From an uncultured Tenacibaculum sp. (GTDB lineage: Bacteria > Bacteroidota > Bacteroidia > Flavobacteriales > Flavobacteriaceae): DNA of 64,000 nucleotides. Of this stretch, positions 1 through 8,639 are shown one piece after another. The number at the start of each line of letters is the position of its first letter. Positions within the stretch are counted from its first letter, which is position 1. The stretch lies in contig CANMIL010000003.1 of NCBI GenBank assembly GCA_947497895.1, positions 541,253 through 605,252 of the forward strand, given 5' to 3'. Position numbers and translations under genes: made by a program. The notes under the pieces were generated by a model. It did no database searches, had not been told where the DNA came from, and saw only the letters and a program-made list of their open reading frames with translations.

Positions 1-601
1 CTATGCTGATGCAGCTGCTGATATTGAATTTAGATTCCCGTTTGGATTTAAAGAATTAGAAGGAATTCATTCAAGAACCGACTTCGATTTGAAAGCACAT
101 GAAGAATTTTCTGGTAAAAAACTTCAGTATTTTGATAACGAAGAAAATAAAAGCTATGTTCCTTACGTAGTTGAAACGTCTATTGGTTTAGACAGAATGT
201 TTTTAGCTGTTTTCGCTAATTCACTTAAAGAGGAAGATTTAGGAGAAGGAAAATCACGTGTTGTACTTAAATTACCTGCGGTTTTAGCTCCAACAAAAGT
301 CGCTGTATTCCCTCTTGTAAACAACTCTGGATTACCTGAATTAGCAAGAAAAATCGTAGACGATCTAAAATGGGATTTTAATGTACTTTATGAAGATAAA
401 GACTCTGTAGGGAAAAGATACCGTCGTCAAGATGCTGCAGGAACGCCTTTCTGTATCACTGTTGATCACGATACATTAGAAGACAATACGGTTACCATAC
501 GTCATAGAGATACCATGGAACAAAAACGTGTTAAAATAGACGGTTTAAGAGCGATTATTAAAGAAGAAGTAGATGTACGTACTTGGCTTCAAAAAATGTA
601 A
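1..601 (+). CDS. glyS: Glycyl-tRNA synthetase, C-terminal part (gene cut by window start)
   Basis: This charges tRNA-Gly with glycine in the cytoplasm. The open frame runs in from the left edge (frame begins at base 2) to a TAA at 599-601, so about 199 C-terminal residues are visible and the true start lies outside the window. The stretch VVETSIGLDRMFLAVF is the class II motif 3, followed by an anticodon-binding domain (roughly the last 110 residues) with KVAVFPLVNN, GKRYRRQDAAGTPFC and VTIRHRDTMEQ. It is the dimeric, eukaryote/archaeal-like alpha2 form, not the alpha-beta form. A strong terminator follows. Confidence 0.95.
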   Translation, partial: YADAAADIEFRFPFGFKELEGIHSRTDFDLKAHEEFSGKKLQYFDNEENKSYVPYVVETSIGLDRMFLAVFANSLKEEDLGEGKSRVVLKLPAVLAPTKVAVFPLVNNSGLPELARKIVDDLKWDFNVLYEDKDSVGKRYRRQDAAGTPFCITVDHDTLEDNTVTIRHRDTMEQKRVKIDGLRAIIKEEVDVRTWLQKM

Positions 602-629
602 TAAAACCTCTTTAAAACAAACATTAAAG

Positions 630-657
630 CCTATCTGGAAACAGGTAGGTTTTTTTT
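630..657 (+). terminator. Rho-independent terminator of glyS
   Basis: An 8-bp stem (CCTATCTG / CAGGTAGG, one G-T pair) closes a GAAA tetraloop and is followed by eight T residues, 29 bases after the glyS stop. Confidence 0.9.
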
Positions 658-693
658 ATGATATCGATTATTCTAATTTTTTAATTAAAACAC

Positions 694-701
694 TAATTTT
701 G
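694..701 (+). promoter_or_regulatory. Promoter -7 element (TAATTTTG) of the small membrane protein gene
   Basis: TAATTTTG matches the Bacteroidota TAnnTTTG box exactly and sits 28 bases before the ATG at 730, directly after the glyS terminator. No TTG is visible at the -33 position. Confidence 0.5.
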
Positions 702-729
702 CAACTTCAACGCATAATTATAACTTAAA

Positions 730-951
730 ATGAAGTTGATTAAAATATTATTTGCAATATTCTTAATTTGGATGATTACTGGAGCTATTTTATTAAACAT
801 GGAACATCCAAAAGCAGAAGTTGTCATGGGATTAGGTGTCTTTTTTATGGCGTTTGTGTTAATGCCTGTTTTTATTTATCATCGATATAAAGATGGTAAG
901 TACAAAAAATACATACTAGATTCTGATAAAAACAAAAAGGTCGAAGAATAA
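730..951 (+). CDS. Small two-helix membrane protein, unknown function
   Basis: A 73-residue protein with two hydrophobic segments (about 3-22 and 31-51) and a basic, lysine-rich cytoplasmic tail. It begins with ATG, has its own promoter-like box and ends inside a bidirectional terminator, so it is a monocistronic unit. I do not recognise a family; the length and topology are all that can be stated. Codon use is like its neighbours. Confidence 0.7.
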   Translation: MKLIKILFAIFLIWMITGAILLNMEHPKAEVVMGLGVFFMAFVLMPVFIYHRYKDGKYKKYILDSDKNKKVEE

Positions 952-961
952 TCTTCGACCT
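938..961. terminator. Bidirectional terminator between the small membrane protein gene and the lipoprotein gene
   Basis: A perfect 10-bp stem (AGGTCGAAGA / TCTTCGACCT) with an ATAA loop, A-run on the left and T-run on the right. It overlaps the stop codon of the plus-strand gene and lies 25 bases beyond the stop of the minus-strand gene at 986, so it can serve both. Confidence 0.9.
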
Positions 962-985
962 TTTTTATATAATTTATTCAAATTA

Positions 986-2527
986 CTATTCCAATGTTGG
1001 AGAGTAATTTGTTGGATAATCCGCAGCTTTTGCTAATCCGTCGGTAGCATCACCGAAATTAGATCCGTAAGTCGTATCAATAGCTTTTAAAATGGTATTC
1101 GCCATTAATGCATACCCTCTACCTGTTAAGTGAATTCCGTCTAAACTTACTAAACCACCAAAAACAAGGCTTGCATTAGTTGTAAATTCATCAAATACAA
1201 TTCCTGTAGTCGAAGCTTGCTCTAAAAGCGCCTTAAAATCAGCAACAGCTAATCCTTTTGCACCAGCAACAGTAGTAATCGTAGCATTATAAGCATCAGT
1301 AGCTGTCTTAACTTTTGCAATTTCATCAGCGGTCATCACCCATTGATCTGATAATGGAACAGAAACACCGTTAATCATTTGAGGATTACCTCCTACAGTT
1401 GTTCCAATAAAAGCCGAACCAGGTAATACGATTAAATCATTAGCAGTCGTTTGTCTTAAACTCAATAACTGAGGATTAATTGCTGTTAAATCTGTTAATG
1501 CTTCATCAATAATTACCACAGCGTTTTGACCTTCAGCAAATGTAATTGTACGCTTTGCAATTTCAGCATCTGCCATTTCCTGTGTCATAGGCGTGTTTGC
1601 TACTAAATACGCAAATGCTTGTTGTATTCCTGCGTTATATGCAGCATATCCTTGGTTAACAGCTGTTGCAGTAGCTGCATCCATAGGTACTGCGTTATAG
1701 GGTACAGTTGTAAAATAAGGCAATGATGTAATATAAGGAACTGTTGCTACAACTCCTTTTGCTCCATTTGCAGTTAATGCGTCAACAAGTCCTGAGAATG
1801 TTTGAGCAAATACATTTGGATCTGTAATATCCGTTGGTCCATAGGTTGTAGGATCTAAATTTCCCGTCTGATCTTCACCAGCTCCTCCTGCAATTGCATA
1901 ACCTAACACATCATTCCCTCCAATTTCAGAAAGCGTAAAAAATGTTGGTTGTTTAGAAACAGCTTCTGCAATCACTGTTGACTGCGTTGGAGACATTCTT
2001 ACAAAGTAAGGATTTGCCGTACCATTTGCCAAACCTGCTAAAGAACCATATCCAGGAGCTACAAAGTGAAAACTCTTTGCTCCAGGGACACCGTAATTAT
2101 GAAAATCAGGAGCTCCAGTAGCTGGCACTCCAACTTGTGTTGTTGGTGTTTTATCAAGCCTTGCTGGTCCAGCACCATTAAAATAAAATCTAGGTTCTTG
2201 AACCACTGTAGTACCACTAATTAAACCTCCAATATTATCAGACATTAATGGTTGATTAAAAGTACCACCATTAGACATAGAAAACTTTCCAGATAAGATA
2301 TTTGGAAAAGAGTTCTCTTGTCCTTTTATAAACATTGCTCCATCAGTGAAACCTGCTGTAAAAGAAGCTCCAACTGAAATATATTTCGAAAAGTCAGCAC
2401 TTCCTGCGTCTAAAGCAACATTCGGAACTACTGGACCTTGAATTTCTGCCAATTCATTATTGACATCACAGGCGGTTAACGCTACCGCTAAACCTAAAAC
2501 CCATCCTATATTTTTTTTCATCATCAT
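986..2527 (-). CDS. SGNH/GDSL-like lipoprotein, partner of the TonB receptor
   Basis: A lipoprotein of about 513 residues: signal peptide with lipobox ending ALTAC, so Cys near residue 20 is lipidated. SGNH-hydrolase blocks are recognisable: block I ISVGASFTAG (Ser near 55; the usual GDS Asp is Ala), block III SEIGGNDVLG, and block V DGIHLTGRGYALMAN with the Asp-x-x-His pair. Probably an outer-membrane-anchored esterase-like or ligand-binding protein. Several ATG codons in a row follow a GTG; I take the first ATG. It lies 7 bases downstream of the TonB receptor gene, so the two are co-transcribed and likely act on the same ligand; substrate unknown. Confidence 0.8.
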   Translation of the reverse strand: MMMKKNIGWVLGLAVALTACDVNNELAEIQGPVVPNVALDAGSADFSKYISVGASFTAGFTDGAMFIKGQENSFPNILSGKFSMSNGGTFNQPLMSDNIGGLISGTTVVQEPRFYFNGAGPARLDKTPTTQVGVPATGAPDFHNYGVPGAKSFHFVAPGYGSLAGLANGTANPYFVRMSPTQSTVIAEAVSKQPTFFTLSEIGGNDVLGYAIAGGAGEDQTGNLDPTTYGPTDITDPNVFAQTFSGLVDALTANGAKGVVATVPYITSLPYFTTVPYNAVPMDAATATAVNQGYAAYNAGIQQAFAYLVANTPMTQEMADAEIAKRTITFAEGQNAVVIIDEALTDLTAINPQLLSLRQTTANDLIVLPGSAFIGTTVGGNPQMINGVSVPLSDQWVMTADEIAKVKTATDAYNATITTVAGAKGLAVADFKALLEQASTTGIVFDEFTTNASLVFGGLVSLDGIHLTGRGYALMANTILKAIDTTYGSNFGDATDGLAKAADYPTNYSPTLE

Positions 2528-2534
2528 CACGTTT

Positions 2535-5246
2535 TTAGTTATTAATAGTCCAAGAAATAAAATACTGTGAACCTATTGCTCCAACTCCAGGAGCACTTAA
2601 ATACTCTTGTCCTGTTAAATTGGCTCCACCTAACTTAAATACAGATTTCCACTTAGGAACTCTATAGTTTACCTGAGCATCTAATACTGTTCTTGAATCG
2701 ATAACAGCATCTAAGAACGTAGATTCCCATAAGTACTCATCCTGCCATCTAACATTTACGTTAAATCCGAAGTTTTCAAACAAGTTTGTTTTTCCGAACT
2801 GGAACTTCACTTTGTGCTCAGGAGTGTTAAATCCAGCCTCAAAATCAGGATCAGAAGCTTGATCAAACTCAAATTTTGCATAGGTATAATTCAGACCTAC
2901 GTTAAATCCGTTGAATACTTTTGTATTTAATCCGATAGTAGCTCCATATGAACTAATATCAGCGGCAGAGTTTGTGTACGTCGAGAATACTCTTGTATCT
3001 CCATTTGCTAAAGCAAGTAAAGCGTCAGTATTTCCAACAGTTCCGTATAATGGTACTAATACATTTTCATTCGCGATAAAATCTTCGTATTGGTTATAAT
3101 AAACACTTAAGTCAATACTTAATTTTTGGTCAGATACAGGAACTACTCCACGATATCCAACTTCATAAGCTGTAACTTTTTCTGGCTTTACTAAATCAAC
3201 AACTGCTTTTGTTGGAGCTCCCGCTAAAACAGAAGCTAAAGAAAATGAATTTTCATAAGCACTTCTACCAACAATTGTTCCTTGTGCATTTCCAGTTAAA
3301 GCTTGACCAGCAGTACTAAGGTTTATTGGAGTTGTAACATATCTATCTAAGTTATCAGGAGCAGATCCTACTAAGAATGCTCTACCAGCGTTTAAACCAA
3401 TGTATTGATCTTGCGTTGTAGGGTTTCTAAATCCTGTTTGGAAAGAAGCTCTGAAGTTATGATCTCTTGTTTCACCAGCCGCATAAGCTACCGAAATTCT
3501 AGGTGAGAAATTACCATCAAAGTTTTGCGCTTTATCATAACGGATAGATCCTGTTAATTTTAAACGATCATCCATTAATTTCTTTTGAATTTGAGAATAT
3601 ACTCCGTACTCATCATAATCAATTGGACCATCAAAATCAGTAAATATTGTTCCTTGTGAATTTAAAACATATTGACGGTAAGAACCTCCAAATTGAACTT
3701 CAGCCCAATCGATGTAGTCTCTTAAATTTAAATTAGCATCAACATGGTATAATTTCGTGTTATCAATAAACTTAGCTCCTGTTTCAAGATTACCATCAGC
3801 GATTACTTCGTCAAAAGCTGCTTGGAATTCAGGAGTTCCAGGAATAAGTCTACCCGTATCGGCAACTCTTCTTGCTTCCACATGAGAACCAGTCATTAAA
3901 TAAGCCCCAGCATATTGTGTAAACCAGTCTGTATCCGATTTCCACTTTCTGTTAACATTGATCGCTGCGAAACGAGTATCATAAGAATCACCAGCATCTT
4001 CAGCAGTAACATATCCTCTCACGAAGAAGTTTTTACCTCTTGCCTCAAGTTTATGCTGTTGCATAAAGAAGTTTTGAATACTATATCTGTTTGTTCCTTG
4101 ATATATTGTATTTCCAACACCGATTTTGGTATCATAAATTAATTCCAAACGGTCGTTACCCCAAGGTCTGTAGTGTAAAGCTCCACCGAACTTAACACTT
4201 CTTGCGTCATAGTTCATTAAGTCAACTTCATTATACCCTGTTCTACTTACTGTTCCAATAGCTCCACCTAAATTCGTAGATACCTCATCACCATAAACGT
4301 TTAATCCGTCATAGTCATTATTAGATCTATCTCCAGGAATATGTGTTCCTAGATCTCCATTGGTATTTCTGTAATCTGTAGCATACCACTCCGTTCCTTG
4401 TAAGAAAGAGAAAGAAGCTTTTGCTGCAAATTTATCATCAAAAGCATGTGCCATTCTGATTCCAACATCATAGAAAGCGTTATCACCTGCTGCTTCCTGA
4501 CTTGTAATTCCTGTTTTAACCACCGTACTAATCCCTTGGTGATCAAAAGGATTCTTACTTGTCATAAACATAATACCATTAAAGGCATTTGCTCCGTATA
4601 ATGCAGAAGAAGCTCCAGGTAGTAATTCAACACTCTGAACATCTAATTCAGACAACCCTAATAAGTTACCAATTGCGAAGTTTAATGCCGGAGATGAATT
4701 GTCCATTCCATCAACTAACTGTAAAAACCTGGTGTTCGCAAAAGTTGCGAAACCACGTGTATTTACAGATTTAAACGTTAAACTGTTTGCATTGATATCA
4801 ACACCTTTAAGATTTTCTAAACCATCATAGAATGAAGGAGAAGAGGTATTTCTTATCTCTCTAACATCCATTCTTTCTACAGTCACCGGAGATTCCATAA
4901 TACGTTCAGGAGTTCTTGATGCAGAAACTACTACCTCATCCAAAGCAGTATCGTTTTCTGATAAACTCACTTCAACATTTTGATTGTTTGAAGTTATCTC
5001 AACTGATTTGGTTTGATAACCAATTAAAGAAACTTCAATTGTAAAAGGAGGGGTGTCTGTCACAGTTAATGTAAATTTCCCATCGAAATCTGTAGTTGTA
5101 CCCACAGCTTTCCTTGAAACTTTGATATTAGCTCCTGGAAGGGGGCCTCCCAGTGTTGCGTCATTCACAGTACCTGTAATTGTCGTTTGCGAAAACATCC
5201 AACTACTGCACAATGCAAATGCAACTAGTAATAATCTATTCATCAT
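2535..5246 (-). CDS. TonB-dependent outer membrane receptor
   Basis: A 903-residue outer-membrane transporter using TonB energy. Signal peptide about 1-20, CarboxypepD_reg-like beta domain about 21-105 (TGTVNDATLGGPLPGANIKV), a segment resembling a TonB box (LDEVVVSASR), plug about 115-240 (ends SSALYGANAFNGIMF), then a beta barrel ending in an aromatic strand QYFISWTINN. There is no SusD partner; instead the SGNH-like lipoprotein follows in the same operon. It therefore belongs with the non-SusC TonB receptors. Ligand cannot be read from sequence. Two ATG codons (5246, 5243) are equally good starts. Confidence 0.93.
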   Translation of the reverse strand: MMNRLLLVAFALCSSWMFSQTTITGTVNDATLGGPLPGANIKVSRKAVGTTTDFDGKFTLTVTDTPPFTIEVSLIGYQTKSVEITSNNQNVEVSLSENDTALDEVVVSASRTPERIMESPVTVERMDVREIRNTSSPSFYDGLENLKGVDINANSLTFKSVNTRGFATFANTRFLQLVDGMDNSSPALNFAIGNLLGLSELDVQSVELLPGASSALYGANAFNGIMFMTSKNPFDHQGISTVVKTGITSQEAAGDNAFYDVGIRMAHAFDDKFAAKASFSFLQGTEWYATDYRNTNGDLGTHIPGDRSNNDYDGLNVYGDEVSTNLGGAIGTVSRTGYNEVDLMNYDARSVKFGGALHYRPWGNDRLELIYDTKIGVGNTIYQGTNRYSIQNFFMQQHKLEARGKNFFVRGYVTAEDAGDSYDTRFAAINVNRKWKSDTDWFTQYAGAYLMTGSHVEARRVADTGRLIPGTPEFQAAFDEVIADGNLETGAKFIDNTKLYHVDANLNLRDYIDWAEVQFGGSYRQYVLNSQGTIFTDFDGPIDYDEYGVYSQIQKKLMDDRLKLTGSIRYDKAQNFDGNFSPRISVAYAAGETRDHNFRASFQTGFRNPTTQDQYIGLNAGRAFLVGSAPDNLDRYVTTPINLSTAGQALTGNAQGTIVGRSAYENSFSLASVLAGAPTKAVVDLVKPEKVTAYEVGYRGVVPVSDQKLSIDLSVYYNQYEDFIANENVLVPLYGTVGNTDALLALANGDTRVFSTYTNSAADISSYGATIGLNTKVFNGFNVGLNYTYAKFEFDQASDPDFEAGFNTPEHKVKFQFGKTNLFENFGFNVNVRWQDEYLWESTFLDAVIDSRTVLDAQVNYRVPKWKSVFKLGGANLTGQEYLSAPGVGAIGSQYFISWTINN

Positions 5247-5541
5247 AATAAATTGTGTAAAATAATTTGTTAACTAAACGCAAAATACGATTTTTTTTGA
5301 TTTTCTAATTATTTGTGTTAAATTTTATTAAAACCTTCATATTTTACTGTTCGTTGACCAAAAAATTAACACAACTTCATTAAATCCCTTGAACTCAATG
5401 AAAAATTCGTAATCTCAAGGAAATAATTCAAAATCAAAAACTACTTTTAACCTTTTCGGTTTTTCTCGATAACGTAAAAAGATGAAATGCTTTCTTTTCG
5501 TTTTATTGAAAATACCGTTTCAAAATGTGTATTACAAATTG
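5247..5541. other. AT-rich divergent intergenic region
   Basis: About 320 bases lie between the receptor gene and the preferred ribF start. The stretch is very AT-rich with no credible frame. It must hold the receptor promoter (the box GTATTTTG near 5284-5291 on the minus strand is only a partial match) and leads into the ribF promoter at 5542. No long repeat or hairpin with a T-run was found. Confidence 0.5.
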
Positions 5542-5549
5542 TACATTTG
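5542..5549 (+). promoter_or_regulatory. Promoter -7 element (TACATTTG) that decides the ribF start
   Basis: TACATTTG is an exact TAnnTTTG match. It lies inside the longer reading frame that opens at 5482 and 20 bases before the in-frame TTG at 5569. This argues that translation starts at 5569 rather than at the upstream ATG. Confidence 0.5.
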
Positions 5550-5568
5550 TAAAAATTTATATTGTAAA

Positions 5569-6507
5569 TTGGAAGTAACCCATTCTATTTTTGATTTTAA
5601 TCCCTCTCAAAAAACGTATGTTACCATTGGGACTTTTGATGGAGTCCATATTGGTCATCAGAAAATCATTAAGAAATTAATAGAGGATGCTAAATCGAGC
5701 AACAAGAAATCTGTTGTTCTTACTTTCTTTCCTCATCCCAGAATGGTACTTCAACAGGATGTTTCTATTCAACTAATCAACACCATTCAGGAAAGAACGC
5801 AACAGTTTGAAAACTTAGGTTTAGATTATCTAATTATTCATCCGTTTGACAGAGAATTTTCGCGACTTACTGCACTGGATTTTGTGAGAGACGTATTGGT
5901 AAATAAGTTGAATATTGATAAACTGATCATAGGTTATGATCATCATTTTGGAAAAAACAGAGAAGGAAACATTGAACAACTCACTGAGTATTCGCATTTG
6001 TATGACTTCAATGTTGAAGAAATTCCAGCTCAAGATATTGACGACGTTTCTGTAAGTTCTACCAAAATTAGAACCGCTCTTTTAAACGGTCAATTAAAAA
6101 CAGCAAACGATTATCTCGGATATAATTTTAGCTTAACAGGAACAGTGGTTACAGGAGAGCAGCTTGGTAAGAAAATAGGGTTTCCTACGGCAAATATCCA
6201 TATAACAGAAGAATATAAATTAATTCCAAAAACAGGAGCTTATGTTGTTAAATCTAACATAAACGGTCAATTAGTTTTTGGAATGATGAATATAGGCGTT
6301 AGACCCACGGTAAGTGGTGCTAATAGAACGATTGAAGTACATTTTTTCGACTTCAATAAAGACATATACAATCAACAAATTACGGTTGAACTACTCTATT
6401 TTTTAAGAGATGAAGAAAAATTTAATTCTGTGAATGAATTAAAGGAACAATTAGAAAAAGATGAAAGAAATGCGGGTGACTTTTTAAAAAGTTACGCCAA
6501 CTTCTAA
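5569..6507 (+). CDS. ribF: Bifunctional riboflavin kinase / FAD synthetase
   Basis: Converts riboflavin to FMN and FMN to FAD in the cytoplasm. N-terminal nucleotidyltransferase domain with VTIGTFDGVHIGHQ (the HxGH site) and SSTKIR; C-terminal flavokinase domain with GEQLGKKIGFPTANI and the GMMNIGVRPT strand. The frame opens at an ATG at 5482, but that gives an unusual 29-residue extension upstream of the family start and spans a promoter-like box; a TTG at 5569 gives 312 residues, the normal length. Monocistronic as far as can be seen; no FMN riboswitch was recognised upstream. Confidence 0.93.
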   Translation: MEVTHSIFDFNPSQKTYVTIGTFDGVHIGHQKIIKKLIEDAKSSNKKSVVLTFFPHPRMVLQQDVSIQLINTIQERTQQFENLGLDYLIIHPFDREFSRLTALDFVRDVLVNKLNIDKLIIGYDHHFGKNREGNIEQLTEYSHLYDFNVEEIPAQDIDDVSVSSTKIRTALLNGQLKTANDYLGYNFSLTGTVVTGEQLGKKIGFPTANIHITEEYKLIPKTGAYVVKSNINGQLVFGMMNIGVRPTVSGANRTIEVHFFDFNKDIYNQQITVELLYFLRDEEKFNSVNELKEQLEKDERNAGDFLKSYANF

Positions 6508-6604
6508 TTTCAAAAATTATTAAATAAATCCCCCCTTATTCTTAAACCTCTAGAATTAGCTTTTGACGCAACACACGAACAAAGTTAATTTTTTTAAAGT
6601 CTTT

Positions 6605-6626
6605 ATAATGACACACTTGTCATTAT
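6605..6626. promoter_or_regulatory. Perfect palindrome, likely operator of the XRE regulator
   Basis: A perfect 9-bp inverted repeat, ATAATGACA and TGTCATTAT, separated by four bases. It ends 39 bases before the preferred start of the helix-turn-helix gene and just ahead of a near-consensus -7 box (TATGTTTT, 6635-6642). It has no T-run, so it is not a terminator. Autoregulation by the adjacent regulator is the simplest reading. Confidence 0.6.
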
Positions 6627-6665
6627 GTAATTCATATGTTTTTAAGAATTTGTATCAAAAAAAGA

Positions 6666-6893
6666 ATGATACTGTCAAAAGAGGAGATAACTTTAAAAAA
6701 GATTGCCCTTTGCGTTAAAATTCTAAGAGATGAGTATAATGTAACTTTGAGCGAATTTTATATTGACACTGGGATCCATTTAGCGAGAATAGAACAGGGA
6801 AAAACTAACATTACCATTTCTACGCTACAAAAGATATGCGAATACTTCAATATTACCTTGGCAGACTTCTTCGTGATGATGGAAGAAATTTAG
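6666..6893 (+). CDS. XRE-family helix-turn-helix regulator
   Basis: A 75-residue single-domain DNA-binding protein. The helix-turn-helix covers most of it: the segment LSEFYIDTGIHLARIEQGKTN is helix 2-turn-helix 3, followed by ISTLQKICEYFNITLADFF, the typical fourth and fifth helices of the Cro/CI fold. An ATG at 6636 is also in frame but lies in the promoter region, so I prefer 6666. No effector domain; targets unknown apart from the likely operator upstream. It sits between ribF and serS, both housekeeping genes, without evident functional link. Confidence 0.8.
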   Translation: MILSKEEITLKKIALCVKILRDEYNVTLSEFYIDTGIHLARIEQGKTNITISTLQKICEYFNITLADFFVMMEEI

Positions 6894-6906
6894 TATTAGT
6901 AAGGCA

Positions 6907-6937
6907 TTGCTTAAATCTATTACTTCCTTTATCTTTG
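6907..6937 (+). promoter_or_regulatory. serS promoter (TTG, 20 nt, TATCTTTG)
   Basis: TTG at 6907-6909 and TATCTTTG at 6930-6937 are both exact matches to the Bacteroidota sigma-ABfr promoter with a 20-nt spacer. The -7 box ends 21 bases before the serS ATG. Confidence 0.75.
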
Positions 6938-6958
6938 CTCCTCTTAAAAAAATAAAAG

Positions 6959-8233
6959 ATGTTACAAATTCAGTTTATTAGAGAAAACAAACAAACTGTT
7001 TTAGATGGGCTTGCAAAACGTAATTTTGCAAATGCTGAAACAATTATTGATGAAGTATTAAATACAGATGAAGCCAGAAGATCGACTCAGGTTTTATTAG
7101 ACAATGTATTGGCTGAATCTAATAAACTGTCCAAGGAAATAGGTGCTCTTTTCAAGTCTGGAGAAGTTCAAAAAGCAAACTTAATTAAGGAAAAAACTGG
7201 TCAGTTAAAAGAGGAGTCAAAAGAGCTTTCTGAAAAACTAAACGAAGTTTCGGATAAGCTTCAAAATTTATTATATCAAATTCCAAATGTACCTCATGCT
7301 TCTGTTGTTGCCGGGAAAAATGAAGAAGACAATGAAGAAATTTATAAAGAAGGTACCATTCCTGATCTTGGTGATAAGGCATTACCTCACTGGGAACTTG
7401 CTAAAAAGTACGATATTATAGATTTCGATTTAGGGGCTAAAGTTACAGGGGCTGGATTTCCTATTTATAAAGGAAAAGGAGCTCGTTTACAGCGTGCTTT
7501 AATTTCTTATTTTCTAGATAAAAATACGGCTGCTGGTTATACTGAGGTACAAGTGCCTCATTTAATCAATGAAGCTTCTGGATATGGAACTGGTCAATTA
7601 CCAGATAAAGAAGGACAAATGTATCACATTACTGTTGACGATTTGTACTTAATTCCAACTGCCGAAGTTCCGATAACCAACATGTTTAGAGGAGACTTGT
7701 TAAAAGAAGCTGATTTACCAAAATCTTTTACAGGTTATACACCTTGTTTTAGAAGAGAAGCAGGAAGTTATGGTGCTCATGTAAGAGGTTTAAATAGATT
7801 ACACCAATTTGACAAGGTTGAAATCGTAAGAGTTGAACACCCAGACAATTCTTACAATGCTTTAAACGGAATGGTTGAGCATATTAAAGAGATATTAAGA
7901 GAATTAAAGCTTCCTTATAGAATTTTACGTTTATGCGGTGGCGATACTGGTTTTACTTCAGCACTAACTTTTGATTTTGAACTATATTCCACGGCTCAAG
8001 AGCGTTGGTTAGAAATTAGTTCCGCTTCGAATTTTGAGACATATCAAGCTAATAGATTAAAGTTACGCTTTAAAAACAAAGATGGAAAAAGTCAATTGGC
8101 ACATACCCTAAACGGTAGTTCATTGGCATTACCTCGTGTATTAGCAGGAATTCTTGAAAATTATCAGACAGAGGAAGGAATAAAAATTCCAGAAGTATTA
8201 GTTCCTTATTGTGGATTTGATATTATCGATTAA
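6959..8233 (+). CDS. serS: Seryl-tRNA synthetase
   Basis: Charges tRNA-Ser (and tRNA-Sec where present). 424 residues, the normal length. N-terminal antiparallel coiled coil about 27-105 that grips the tRNA long arm, then the class II catalytic core: TAEVPITNMF, motif 2 FTGYTPCFRREAGSYG, and motif 3 LNGSSLALPRVLAGILENYQ. Start ATG at 6959 follows a perfect promoter. Ends 26 bases before a strong bidirectional terminator shared with the small antisense-oriented gene at 8290-8433. Confidence 0.97.
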   Translation: MLQIQFIRENKQTVLDGLAKRNFANAETIIDEVLNTDEARRSTQVLLDNVLAESNKLSKEIGALFKSGEVQKANLIKEKTGQLKEESKELSEKLNEVSDKLQNLLYQIPNVPHASVVAGKNEEDNEEIYKEGTIPDLGDKALPHWELAKKYDIIDFDLGAKVTGAGFPIYKGKGARLQRALISYFLDKNTAAGYTEVQVPHLINEASGYGTGQLPDKEGQMYHITVDDLYLIPTAEVPITNMFRGDLLKEADLPKSFTGYTPCFRREAGSYGAHVRGLNRLHQFDKVEIVRVEHPDNSYNALNGMVEHIKEILRELKLPYRILRLCGGDTGFTSALTFDFELYSTAQERWLEISSASNFETYQANRLKLRFKNKDGKSQLAHTLNGSSLALPRVLAGILENYQTEEGIKIPEVLVPYCGFDIID

Positions 8234-8259
8234 TTCGATAAAAGAGATATAAAAAAAAC

Positions 8260-8291
8260 AAAAAGTAAGTTTCTGAGAAACTTACTTTTTT
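8260..8291. terminator. Bidirectional terminator between serS and the 47-residue gene
   Basis: A perfect 13-bp stem (AAAAAGTAAGTTT / AAACTTACTTTTT) around a CTGAG loop, with A-run before and T-run after. It overlaps the stop codon of the minus-strand small gene. Confidence 0.9.
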
Positions 8292-8433
8292 AGTTTGCAA
8301 TCACTGCAACCATTAATTTCTTGTATCTATTCATTTCTAAAAGAGCGTCAAAATATTGTGATATTTGTCCGTTTCTCATAAACTCATTTGCTCTTTCTTT
8401 TGCCGATTCGTATTGTTTTGATAAAGTTTTCAT
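8290..8433 (-). CDS. Small 47-residue protein, unknown function
   Basis: A short frame from ATG (8431-8433) to TAA encodes MKTLSKQYESAKERANEF, continuing as a charged, probably helical protein with LLEMNRYKKLMVAVIAN at its end. Support: it ends exactly at a bidirectional terminator, has a clean ATG, and has coding-like composition unlike the surrounding AT-rich spacer. A near-consensus -7 box (GAACTTTG) lies upstream near 8470. I do not recognise a family. No membrane segment or signal peptide. Confidence 0.6.
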   Translation of the reverse strand: MKTLSKQYESAKERANEFMRNGQISQYFDALLEMNRYKKLMVAVIAN

Positions 8434-8639
8434 TTGTGTATAATTTAGTTATGCTAAATAGAAAACAAAGTTCGTGCCAAAAAATATAGTGAAGGCTTTT
8501 TTAGTTTAAAATTACTTCAGTTTTTTATCGGTAAAATTTGTTATAAAATATTTAAAAAGGAAGTAACCCTTTGATAATAGGTCTTTTTTTAGGATTTTTG
8601 TGTTACTGGTGTTTCATAAAATTCATTAGTACCTTTTTA

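Noticed and set aside
5247..5541. FMN or other riboswitch ahead of ribF
   Set aside because: No conserved riboswitch core could be recognised, and the likely leader from the 5542 promoter is only about 15 bases.
5482..5568. N-terminal extension of ribF from the ATG at 5482
   Set aside because: It would translate through an exact -7 box and add a segment absent from the family.
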